Assembly: GCA_002451065.1 (NCBI GenBank)
Contig: DKBC01000250.1
Span: 1-7,375 of the forward strand
Direction: 5' to 3'
DNA: 7,375 nucleotides
Origin: Betaproteobacteria bacterium UBA6910
GTDB lineage: Bacteria; Pseudomonadota; Gammaproteobacteria; Burkholderiales; UBA6910
Part shown: positions 1-5,230 of the stretch, one piece after another
Numbering within the stretch: the first letter of the stretch is position 1
Layout: the number at the start of each line of letters is the position of its first letter
Notes under the pieces: model-generated
What the model was told of the DNA's origin: nothing
Seen by the model: the letters and a program-made list of their open reading frames with translations, nothing else
Database searches by the model: none
Position numbers and translations under genes: made by a program

Positions 1-195
1 GTTGCAGTTGAGCATCGTGAAATAGAGGCTGTCGGCATTCGGTACGTCGCGCAGTTGTGCGCGCGTCACGTCGCCGGTGGGGGGTTCGAACTTGATCACG
101 TCGGCGCCCAGCCATGCCATGATCTGCGATGCCGTGGGGCCGGCCTGGACATGGGTCATGTCAAGGATACGAATGCCGGATAGAGCCTTTTCCAT
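1..195 (-). CDS. frc: Formyl-CoA:oxalate CoA-transferase, N-terminal part (cut by window edge)
   Basis: These are the first 65 codons of a class III (CaiB/BaiF) CoA-transferase; the rest lies left of the window. The start is the ATG complementary to 193-195, preceded by AGGAGA (complement of 205-210) at 9 nt spacing. Visible residues fit formyl-CoA transferases of the Oxalobacter/E. coli Frc type: [16 protein letters not shown] at residues 5-20, including the position-17 glutamine known as an active-site residue in the Oxalobacter enzyme, LGADVIKFE (29-37), [10 protein letters not shown] (41-50) and [10 protein letters not shown] (56-65). The catalytic aspartate lies further on and cannot be seen. 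Family role: a cytoplasmic enzyme moving CoA from formyl-CoA to oxalate, giving oxalyl-CoA and formate. It points the same way as the regulator gene at 777-1523, with a formate dehydrogenase relic between them. The Frc call is strong because of these signatures; the in vivo acceptor acid is inferred. Confidence 0.93.
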   Translation of the reverse strand, partial: MEKALSGIRILDMTHVQAGPTASQIMAWLGADVIKFEPPTGDVTRAQLRDVPNADSLYFTMLNCN

Positions 196-204
196 GGTCT
201 TGTG

Positions 205-210
205 TCTCCT
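205..210 (-). promoter_or_regulatory. Ribosome binding site of frc
   Basis: AGGAGA on the minus strand, 9 nt before the frc ATG. It fixes the frc start at position 195. Confidence 0.8.
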
Positions 211-299
211 AGTAACAAAGCTTCGCGAACTATTCCGATCCCTGCGAATCGATGGAACTTGCTGGCAGACCCGGCGGCCCACCGGCCCTGCAGCAGGCT

Positions 300-315
300 G
301 GCTACAGGTGTGCCA
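300..315 (-). promoter_or_regulatory. Possible sigma54-type promoter for frc
   Basis: On the minus strand this reads TGGCACACCTGTAGCC. It has a full TGGCAC -24 element and a GC at the -12 position with the required GG-N10-GC spacing; TTGC is replaced by TAGC. Transcription would start about 94 nt before the frc ATG. In GC-rich DNA such a match can arise by chance, and no enhancer-binding activator gene is in the window. It also sits just downstream of the end of the formate dehydrogenase relic, so it could be part of a gene now lost. Confidence 0.25.
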
Positions 316-326
316 GCGCCGCCCCG

Positions 327-334
327 CCTCCTTA
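327..334 (-). promoter_or_regulatory. Orphan Shine-Dalgarno fused to the relic's stop codon
   Basis: The minus strand reads TAAGGAGG: the TAA ending the formate dehydrogenase relic runs directly into a full AGGAGG. This is the usual arrangement for translational coupling to a next operon gene. No open frame follows it at proper spacing, so that gene appears to be lost. Confidence 0.45.
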
Positions 335-763
335 GCCGGCGGGCGGCGCCACCTCCCCGCCTCTCGCGACCCGCACCGCACGATACTTGAACCTCGGGAC
401 CCTGCCAAACGGGGCAGGGACCGGGTTGGTCAAGTTGTGCGCCGCCGCTTCAGAGCGAGCGTAGGGGATGCCAGCCGCGCCGCGCGGAGTTCCGTCATCG
501 GCCCGAGCGCAAAGGCCAACCTTGTTCAAGGCAGATTCTACCGTGATCACCTCGCCTGCGGCGGCGCCGATCGCCCGCCCGCCCGGCCGCCGGAACCGGT
601 CGGTGCTGCTGAAGCTGTCGGCTTTTTCGGGAAGAACGGTCGCGGGCAGCACTGCGTGGGCGAGATAAGCGGCCCCGGTGAAGACGAGATCCTGCACCGC
701 CAAGTGCTCGAGCTCCGCCGGAGGATCGATGCGCAAGGCCACGGCCGCGGCGGTTTGGGACCT
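332..763 (-). pseudogene. Relic of formate dehydrogenase alpha subunit (molybdopterin oxidoreductase), internally deleted
   Basis: One minus-strand frame carries two separate blocks typical of NAD-linked formate dehydrogenase alpha subunits (FdsA/FdhA type, Mo-bis-MGD). The first block has LEHLAVQDL (686-712), AYLAHAVLPA (641-670) and PEKADSFSSTDR (596-631), which match the family pattern LE.L.VQD.FLTETA..ADVVLPA...EK.GTFTNT.RR. The second block is the family's extreme C-terminus: [16 protein letters not shown] (422-469) and [15 protein letters not shown] (368-412), then a stop at 332-334. In a normal subunit a long stretch, on the order of 200 residues, separates these blocks; here they nearly touch, with the junction around 515-550. 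The N-terminal iron-sulfur and most molybdopterin-binding parts are missing. The frame has no credible start: its first ATG lies inside the regulator gene. It is therefore a dead fragment, not a small functional protein. The family call rests on recognised motifs, not on an alignment run. Confidence 0.82.
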
Positions 764-776
764 GATAAGGGGTACC

Positions 777-1523
777 CTAACGCAGGAAATCGCAGTGCTT
801 TTCGACATAGTTTGCAAGTTCAAGCGTGTGATCGCGCACCAGTTTCTCGGCCAGGTCGCGATCACGCCGCTCCAGCGCCTCGACGATTTTCAGGTGATCG
901 ATGATGGAGCGCTCGGCGCGGTTGTCCTTGGAGATGGTCAACTTGCGGATTGCGCGGACGTGCACGAGCAGGTTCCTGACCGTGTCGGCCATGATTTGCG
1001 AGCCGCCCATTTCCACGATTGCCTGATGGAAGGCCAGGTTGGCTTCCGAGTATTCGTTAATGTGCTCGGACGGGGCCGCATCGACGAACTCGTCAAACAG
1101 GTGGCGTAGTCGTGCAATGTCCGCGTCCGACGCATTAACGGCGGCCATCCTTGCCGCCATGCTTTCAAGCGCCGCCCACATCTGGATCATCTCGATGATT
1201 TCCTTCTTCGTCTTGCGCACGATGAAGATCCCGCGCCGCGGAATGGTGCGTAGGAAACCCTCTTGCTCGAGAAGCGTCATGGCCTCGCGTATCGGCGTGC
1301 GGCTGACACCCAGCGCCTCGCTGAGCTGCCGGTCGTCGAGACGAACCTCCTCTTCCTGGCTATATATTTCGGCTTCCGCGATTGCCTGCCGCAGCAGGGC
1401 ATACGCCTGGTTGCGGAAGCTTGTGGTTGCATTGATGGGCGGCAGCTCGAGCGCTACCGGGCGCACGTTACGCCGGGCGCTTGGCGGCACGGTGCCCTTT
1501 ACCTTTCGAAGACGTTGGGCCAT
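777..1523 (-). CDS. GntR-family transcriptional regulator, FadR/FCD subfamily
   Basis: A 248-residue DNA-binding regulator. After a basic N-terminal tail (1-30), a winged helix-turn-helix spans about 35-102, with LDDRQLSEALGVSRTPIREA (62-81) as the recognition part and EGFLRTIPRRGIFIV (88-102) as the wing. The helical FCD ligand domain covers about 108-235. The positions that usually bind a metal ion are filled by Asn162, His166, His210 and His232; Asn often replaces Asp at the first site, so a metal-dependent carboxylate effector is plausible. Length is normal, or slightly long because of the N-terminal tail. The start at 1523 has no clear Shine-Dalgarno, and an in-frame stop lies eight codons upstream, so no longer start is possible. 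It diverges from the quinone oxidoreductase gene. A 20-bp motif in that gap recurs before the ThDP lyase gene, which suggests it controls itself, the oxidoreductase and the lyase-ligase operon. The effector is unknown; oxalate, a 2-hydroxy acid or their CoA esters would fit the neighbours. Confidence 0.93.
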   Translation of the reverse strand: MAQRLRKVKGTVPPSARRNVRPVALELPPINATTSFRNQAYALLRQAIAEAEIYSQEEEVRLDDRQLSEALGVSRTPIREAMTLLEQEGFLRTIPRRGIFIVRKTKKEIIEMIQMWAALESMAARMAAVNASDADIARLRHLFDEFVDAAPSEHINEYSEANLAFHQAIVEMGGSQIMADTVRNLLVHVRAIRKLTISKDNRAERSIIDHLKIVEALERRDRDLAEKLVRDHTLELANYVEKHCDFLR

Positions 1524-1566
1524 GGGAGGCTGCGAATGCTTGCGTCAGTCTGGTCGAAAGCAAAAA

Positions 1567-1586
1567 ATACAATATACTATATACCA
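1567..1586 (-). promoter_or_regulatory. Candidate GntR operator, copy A
   Basis: Read on the minus strand, this is TGGTATAT-AGT-ATAT-T-GTAT. It matches copy B at 3046-3065 in 16 of 20 positions, including all of TGGTATAT, ATAT and GTAT. It lies in a sharply AT-rich island in otherwise GC-rich DNA, between the divergent regulator and oxidoreductase genes, and overlaps possible -10 hexamers on both strands (TATACT at 1573-1578 plus; TATAGT, complement of 1576-1581, minus). ATAT-N3-ATAT gives partial dyad symmetry, as expected for a GntR dimer site. Binding by the neighbouring regulator is inferred. Confidence 0.6.
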
Positions 1587-1609
1587 TACTCCCCTTAGAG
1601 TTGCCCAGA

Positions 1610-1638
1610 AACAGCCATCGGCATGCAAAATGGCTGTT
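1610..1638. repeat. 29-bp perfect dyad (9-bp arms, 11-bp spacer)
   Basis: AACAGCCAT (1610-1618) is the exact reverse complement of ATGGCTGTT (1630-1638). The spacer holds the small palindrome GCATGC, which lies on nearly the same centre. No T-run follows on either strand, so it is not a standard terminator. It sits between operator copy A and the oxidoreductase start, so it could be a second regulator-binding site or a hairpin in the oxidoreductase leader. Confidence 0.55.
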
Positions 1639-1686
1639 CGAGCTTTACAATCAGCACCCTTCGTCATTCCTGAAGCGAGCAGTGCC

Positions 1687-2670
1687 ATGAGGCAGATCGA
1701 ACACGGTCCCGACGGCAGTCCCGATTCGATGCGCGTGGTTGACGGCGCACGGCCGGAGCCCGGACCGGGAGAAATCCTGATCGAAGTTCACTACGCCGGG
1801 GTTAACGGACCCGATCTGGCGCAGCGGCAGGGACGTTATCCGCCACCGCCCGGCGCCTCGCCCGTACTTGGCCTCGAGGTGGCCGGACGGGTGTGCGCAC
1901 TCGGGCAAGGAGTTGGCGAATGGAAGGTGGGCGACATGGTGACGGCGCTGGTGCCGGGGGGCGGGTACGCGGAATACTGCGTGACGCCCGCCAGCCACGC
2001 GTTGCCCATTCCGCGGGGCATGGGCCTCGCGGAAGCGGCCGGCCTGCCCGAGACCTGGTTTACCGTGTGGGCCAATTTGGTGGGCTTGGGGCGCCTGAAG
2101 CGCGGGGAGCGCCTGCTGGTTCACGGGGGAAGCAGCGGCATCGGGTTAACGGCGATTCAGCTTGCGCGCCATCTTGGGGTGCAAGCACTCGTAACCGTCG
2201 GCAGCGAAGAGAAGGCGCGTTTCTGCCGCGAGTTTGGTGCCGACGACGCGATCAATTATCGAGAAGAGGATTTTGTTGCGCGCGTCAAGGAGATCACCGG
2301 CAAAGAGGGTGTTGACGTGGTGCTGGACATGGTCGGTGCGCCATACCTACAGAAGAACGTCAGCGTTCTGCGGCGCGACGGAAGACTCGTCCTCATTGCA
2401 TTCCTGCAGGGAAGCAGGACCGAGTTCGACTTCATGCCGGTGATGCTGAAGCGGCTTACCATCACCGGTTCGACGATGAGGCCCCGCACGGTTGCCGAAA
2501 AGGCAGCCATCCGTGATGCCCTGAGGCAGGAAATTTGGCCGGCACTGGACGCGGGGCGGCTGAAGACCCACCTGTTCGCCACCTTTCCGCTCGCCCAGGC
2601 CCGCGACGCCCACCAGCTCATGGAGAGCAGCCGACATATCGGGAAGATTGTGCTGCAGGTTCGCGGGTGA
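1687..2670 (+). CDS. NAD(P)H:quinone oxidoreductase, zinc-independent MDR, PIG3-like
   Basis: A 327-residue cytoplasmic medium-chain dehydrogenase/reductase of the quinone oxidoreductase type. The N-terminal GroES-like part has the PIG3-type signature AGVNGPDLAQRQGRYPPPPG (37-56) followed by LGLEVAG (61-67). The nucleotide site is VHGGSSGIGLTAIQLA (145-160), with a VGSEEK loop (171-176) that in relatives contacts the NADPH phosphate. A family-typical GSTMRPRT follows at 261-268. The cysteine and histidine zinc ligands of alcohol dehydrogenases are absent. Expected reaction: NADPH-dependent reduction of quinones or other alpha,beta-unsaturated carbonyls. The ATG at 1687 is chosen because MRQIEH begins exactly where relatives begin; the ribosome site is weak (GAAGCGAG upstream). 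An ATG at 1630 would add 19 unconserved residues and lies in a dyad arm. The gene diverges from the GntR regulator. Its role in the cluster is unclear: redox detoxification, or reduction of a carbonyl released by the lyase. Confidence 0.9.
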   Translation: MRQIEHGPDGSPDSMRVVDGARPEPGPGEILIEVHYAGVNGPDLAQRQGRYPPPPGASPVLGLEVAGRVCALGQGVGEWKVGDMVTALVPGGGYAEYCVTPASHALPIPRGMGLAEAAGLPETWFTVWANLVGLGRLKRGERLLVHGGSSGIGLTAIQLARHLGVQALVTVGSEEKARFCREFGADDAINYREEDFVARVKEITGKEGVDVVLDMVGAPYLQKNVSVLRRDGRLVLIAFLQGSRTEFDFMPVMLKRLTITGSTMRPRTVAEKAAIRDALRQEIWPALDAGRLKTHLFATFPLAQARDAHQLMESSRHIGKIVLQVRG

Positions 2671-2681
2671 CGACAGGATGC

Positions 2682-2712
2682 CGGGGCATGAGTTATTGCA
2701 CTGGATGCCCCG
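2682..2712 (+). terminator. Possible transcription end hairpin after the oxidoreductase
   Basis: CGGGGCAT (2682-2689) pairs perfectly with ATGCCCCG (2705-2712) across a 15-nt loop, starting 12 nt after the oxidoreductase stop. There is no T-run, so factor-independent termination is doubtful. It may mark the 3' end of the messenger or protect it. Confidence 0.35.
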
Positions 2713-2720
2713 CCTCCCTC

Positions 2721-2810
2721 CACGAGCAAGAACGGTAGATCCGTAAGGCGAATCACATCGCGGGAGACTGAACCGACCAGGACGTGGCTCAGCCCGGTGC
2801 GACCAGTGCC
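2721..2810 (-). pseudogene. Decayed C-terminal piece of a universal stress protein (UspA family)
   Basis: Read on the minus strand, this 30-codon stretch gives GTGRTGLSHVLVGS, then VSRDVIRLTDLPFLLV. This closely follows the UspA C-terminal signature, in which GTHGRTGLSHLLLGSV is followed by a helix and a final PVLLV strand; that part binds ATP in the ATP-binding subgroup. The histidine usual in GTHGRTG is missing, as if one codon were lost. Nothing upstream in any minus-strand frame resembles the N-terminal two thirds, and the frame runs on past the normal end without a stop until it enters the opposite-strand oxidoreductase gene. It is therefore a remnant, not a gene. The identification rests on a short motif and could be tested by a profile search. 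Confidence 0.6.
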
Positions 2811-3033
2811 TCGGCGGCACCTCCATCGGTACCTTGGCGACGCCTGTTTTCGGTTCATTCGCCGGGGTCGATACCTCAGGCCATTGCTGAAGCCTTTGAT
2901 AACACGGCTTTCCATAGGAAAAATCCGCCCCGCTTTGGTCCGGAGAGCCTCGGCACTGCCCAACCTTGGCGCCCCCGGTTCCTGGAAATAACGGGCCTGC
3001 GATTGAGCCGGGCCTTTCGGTCGAACATATTTG

Positions 3034-3063
3034 TTGACACCCGCTTGGTATATCACATATCGT
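3034..3063 (+). promoter_or_regulatory. Sigma70-type promoter for the lyase-ligase operon
   Basis: A perfect TTGACA -35 (3034-3039) is followed after 18 bp by TATCGT (3058-3063; 4 of 6 to TATAAT). Operator copy B occupies the spacer and -10, the classic place for a repressor to block RNA polymerase. Transcription would begin near 3070. Confidence 0.55.
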
Positions 3064-3065
3064 AT
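3046..3065 (+). promoter_or_regulatory. Candidate GntR operator, copy B
   Basis: TGGTATAT-CAC-ATAT-C-GTAT, 16 of 20 positions identical to copy A (1567-1586, opposite strand). It lies inside the promoter of the lyase-ligase operon. Two such copies in front of two transcription units next to a GntR gene suggest a local regulon, with repression at this site. Confidence 0.6.
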
Positions 3066-3298
3066 ATTTGTGCCTTCAGGGGCGGTATGCGTATCCAATC
3101 CCTCCGTAAGCGGTCACTGTGCCTCCGAGCGTCGGCAGGCGTGATGACGAACTCGTTGAAGCCGATGTGCCGCGTCAGCGCCCGACACTCGCGTCCGGCA
3201 AGGCGATCTTTTCTCTCTCGAGCCGGTCGCTCAGGGTACTGAGCCGCGGGCTGTTGCGCATCATTGCGCGCGTGATTCACCAGAGTCAGGAGGAAGTT
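3066..3298 (+). promoter_or_regulatory. Long untranslated leader of the ThDP lyase gene
   Basis: From the predicted start of transcription to the ATG there are about 230 nt. The leader contains a 6-bp stem, GCTCAG-GGTA-CTGAGC (3229-3244), and a near-tandem TTGCGC repeat (about 3253-3268). I recognise no known riboswitch fold. It could be a plain leader or the site of a former gene. It is also possible that the true promoter lies closer to the gene. Confidence 0.35.
3288..3293 (+). promoter_or_regulatory. Ribosome binding site of the ThDP lyase gene
   Basis: AGGAGG, 5 nt before the ATG at 3299. It decides the start against upstream in-frame ATG/GTG codons, such as the ATG-less extension toward 3119, which would add about 60 unconserved residues. 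Confidence 0.85.
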
Positions 3299-5062
3299 AT
3301 GACCACGTCACCGGCCACCGCGGCTCCAAAGCTGGAAACGACCACTGCGGAGGACACCCTCAAACAAAAAAGCAGAGCCACCGGCATCATTTCGGGCGGC
3401 CATCTGGTCGCCAAGGCGCTGAAGAACGAGGGTGTGGATACCATATTCACGCTGTGCGGCGGCCACATCATTGACATCTACGACGGCTGCGTTGACGAGG
3501 GCATTCGCATCATCGACGTGCGCCACGAACAGGTGGCGGCGCACGCGGCGGACGGCTACGCGCGCCAGACCGGAAAGCTGGGCTGCGTTGTCACCACCGC
3601 GGGTCCCGGCTGCACCAACGCCGTGACCGGCGTGGCCACTGCGTTCCGCTCCGAAAGCCCGATCATCCACATCGGGGGCCAGGGCGCGCTGACCCAGCAC
3701 AAAATGGGCTCACTGCAGGACCTCCCGCATGTGGACCTGATGTCGGCAATCACCAAGTTTGCAGCCACCGTGCCGAGCACCGAGCGGGTCGCGGACATGA
3801 TCTCCATGGCGGCCCGCGAGTGCCTCCATGGCGCCCCCGGACCGGCCTATCTCGAAATACCCCGGGACGTTCTCGATCGCGAGGTCGACGCCAGCAAGAC
3901 CGTTATCCCGAGCCCGGGGCGCTACCGCGCCTCCACTAGGTCGCTCGGCGATCCCGCGGATATCGAAAAGCTGGCGGACATCCTGGTGAACTCCGAGCGT
4001 CCCGCGATCCTGTACGGGCAACAAGTGTGGATGGCGCGTGGCCACGAGGAAGCGGTCGCCCTGTTGCGCGGGCTCGATGTCCCGGGCTACTTCAATGGCG
4101 CCAGCCGAGGCCTTCTGCCGCCGGGCGATCCGCACCATTTCGATCGCACGCGCTCCCAGGCGTTCGCCAAGGCCGACGTCCTCGTAATCGTGGGGACCCC
4201 CTTCGACTTCCGCATGGGATACGGCAGGCGCATCAGCAAGGATCTGACGCTGGTCCAGATTGACCAGGACTATCGCACCGTCGGAAAGAACCGCGAAGTG
4301 GATCTTGGTCTGGTCGGTCATCCCGGGGCGATTCTCGGTGCGGTACTGCAGGCGGCAACCGGCCGTATCAAGAACGAAAAACGTCAGGCCCGCCGGGAGT
4401 GGATGAAGCAATTGGCCGCGGCTGAAGAGGCCGCCACCCAGAAGCTGATGCCGCTGTTCAAGTCGGACAACACCCCGATCCACCCCTATCGCGTCGCCTA
4501 CGAGCTTAACGAGTTCCTGACCGACGACACGATCTACATCGGCGACGGCGGCGATGTGGTGACCATTTCCGCCCAAGCGGTGCGCCCCCGCAAACCCGGC
4601 CAGTGGATGGATCCCGGCGCCCTGGGCTCGCTCGGGGTGGGCACCGGCTTCGCGATCGCGGCGAAGCTCGCCCACCCGCAGAAGGAAGTGCTCTGCTATT
4701 ACGGGGACGGCGCCTTCGGCATGACAGCATTCGACATGGAGACGGCGAATCGCTTCGGTGTGCCGTACCTCGCCGTGATTGGCAACAACTCGGCGATGAA
4801 CCAGATCCGGTACGGCCAGTTGGCGAAATACGGCGAAGAGCGCGGCAACGTGGGTAATCTGCTCGGAGACGTGCCCTTCAGCAAGTTCGCCGAAATGCTC
4901 GGCGGTTATGGCGAGGAAGTTCGTGAGCCCGGACAGATCGCGCCGGCCCTGGCACGTGCACGCGAAGCGGTGCTGAAGTCCCGCCGCTCCGCGGTGGTCA
5001 ACATCTGGGTCGACCCACGCGAATACGCGCCCGGCACCAAGAATCAGACCATGTACAAGTAG
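3299..5062 (+). CDS. ThDP-dependent 2-hydroxyacyl-CoA lyase / oxalyl-CoA decarboxylase-like enzyme
   Basis: A 587-residue enzyme with the three-domain acetolactate-synthase fold: PYR domain about 30-200, central domain 217-355, PP domain 405-570. Glu77 in RHEQ (75-78) is the ThDP-activating glutamate. The cofactor motif GDG (469-471), 24 residues, then NN (496-497) is intact. The CoA-enzyme-like GASRGLLPPGDP (267-278) parallels GMAKGLLPDNHP of oxalyl-CoA decarboxylase. Where that enzyme has the catalytic Tyr-Glu pair, this one aligns Leu139-Gln140 (MGSLQD), and its Tyr near the NN motif aligns with Asn501. The C-terminus, GTKNQTMYK, differs from the decarboxylase lid. The sequence style recalls bacterial 2-hydroxyacyl-CoA lyases, such as the actinobacterial 2-hydroxyisobutyryl-CoA lyase that releases formyl-CoA. 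The next gene on this strand is an acyl-CoA ligase, and a formyl-CoA transferase is nearby. The fold and cofactor are certain; cleavage of an acyl-CoA to formyl-CoA is likely; the exact substrate is unknown. A non-CoA 2-oxoacid substrate cannot be excluded. Confidence 0.85.
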   Translation: MTTSPATAAPKLETTTAEDTLKQKSRATGIISGGHLVAKALKNEGVDTIFTLCGGHIIDIYDGCVDEGIRIIDVRHEQVAAHAADGYARQTGKLGCVVTTAGPGCTNAVTGVATAFRSESPIIHIGGQGALTQHKMGSLQDLPHVDLMSAITKFAATVPSTERVADMISMAARECLHGAPGPAYLEIPRDVLDREVDASKTVIPSPGRYRASTRSLGDPADIEKLADILVNSERPAILYGQQVWMARGHEEAVALLRGLDVPGYFNGASRGLLPPGDPHHFDRTRSQAFAKADVLVIVGTPFDFRMGYGRRISKDLTLVQIDQDYRTVGKNREVDLGLVGHPGAILGAVLQAATGRIKNEKRQARREWMKQLAAAEEAATQKLMPLFKSDNTPIHPYRVAYELNEFLTDDTIYIGDGGDVVTISAQAVRPRKPGQWMDPGALGSLGVGTGFAIAAKLAHPQKEVLCYYGDGAFGMTAFDMETANRFGVPYLAVIGNNSAMNQIRYGQLAKYGEERGNVGNLLGDVPFSKFAEMLGGYGEEVREPGQIAPALARAREAVLKSRRSAVVNIWVDPREYAPGTKNQTMYK

Positions 5063-5101
5063 TCCCGGTCTGAGGAACCTCTGAACAAGTCCCTAGTGGG
5101 G

Positions 5102-5114
5102 CGCCCTGCGGGCG
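5102..5114 (+). repeat. Short GC hairpin downstream of the lyase gene
   Basis: CGCCC-TGC-GGGCG, a 5-bp stem with a 3-nt loop, about 40 nt after the lyase stop. There is no T-run. It is the first of two GC stems in the lyase-ligase gap. Confidence 0.4.
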
Positions 5115-5146
5115 AGATCGATCAGCGGTTCCCAGAAAAAGCCAGC

Positions 5147-5163
5147 GCGCGCCCCGGGCGCGC
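5147..5163 (+). repeat. Strong GC hairpin in the lyase-ligase gap
   Basis: GCGCGCC (5147-5153) and GGCGCGC (5157-5163) pair perfectly around a 3-nt loop. No T-run follows, so it is more likely an mRNA-stabilising or partial-attenuation element than a terminator. It would let the lyase and ligase share one transcript at different levels. Confidence 0.45.
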
Positions 5164-5216
5164 ACGACAGGTACGCACGGGCGGCACCCGGCGCGTGCCG
5201 ACTCTTTGACCCAAGT

Positions 5217-5224
5217 GGAGGTGA
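5217..5224 (+). promoter_or_regulatory. Ribosome binding site of the acyl-CoA ligase gene
   Basis: GGAGGTGA is an eight-base match to the 16S rRNA 3' end, 6 nt before the ATG at 5231. It predicts strong translation and fixes the start. Confidence 0.88.
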
Positions 5225-5230
5225 CGAATT

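Larger units (their letters stand above)
2671..3298. other. 628-bp gap without an intact gene
   Basis: It holds a hairpin just after the oxidoreductase (2682-2712), a decayed universal stress protein fragment (2721-2810), a promoter with operator copy B (3034-3065) and a long leader for the ThDP lyase gene. At 2909-2921 there is a small inverted repeat, TTTCC-ATA-GGAAA. Open frames in both directions here show no recognisable protein family apart from the stress protein piece, and none has convincing start signals. From 2811 to 3030 I see nothing I can name. Confidence 0.6.

Noticed and set aside
332..865. The FDH-like frame as an intact 177-residue protein
   Set aside because: Its only ATG lies within the regulator gene, there is no ribosome site, and the family's N-terminal and middle parts are missing, so it is treated as a relic.
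77..904. Plus-strand open frame of 275 codons
   Set aside because: It lies antisense to frc, the FDH relic and the regulator, with no recognisable domains; it is a GC-rich shadow.
1039..1686. Upstream in-frame extension of the oxidoreductase to a 543-codon open frame
   Set aside because: It runs antisense through the regulator gene. The extra residues show no family match, while homology to quinone oxidoreductases begins exactly at the ATG at 1687.
3053..3280. Minus-strand 75-codon frame in the leader region
   Set aside because: I could not link it to any family. It starts without a ribosome site and overlaps the promoter. It could be a gene fragment, but the sequence alone does not support that.
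3119..3298. 60-codon upstream extension of the ThDP lyase
   Set aside because: The added residues are unconserved in style, and the AGGAGG at 3288-3293 serves the ATG at 3299.
3710..4675. Minus-strand open frame of 321 codons opposite the ThDP lyase
   Set aside because: It is antisense to an intact enzyme with all cofactor motifs; no family features are seen.
3299..5062. Naming the ThDP enzyme ilvB/acetolactate synthase or oxc outright
   Set aside because: No ilvN or other branched-chain genes are near, and the neighbours are CoA enzymes, so ilvB is unlikely. The Tyr-Glu pair of Oxc is missing, so a firm oxc label is not justified.
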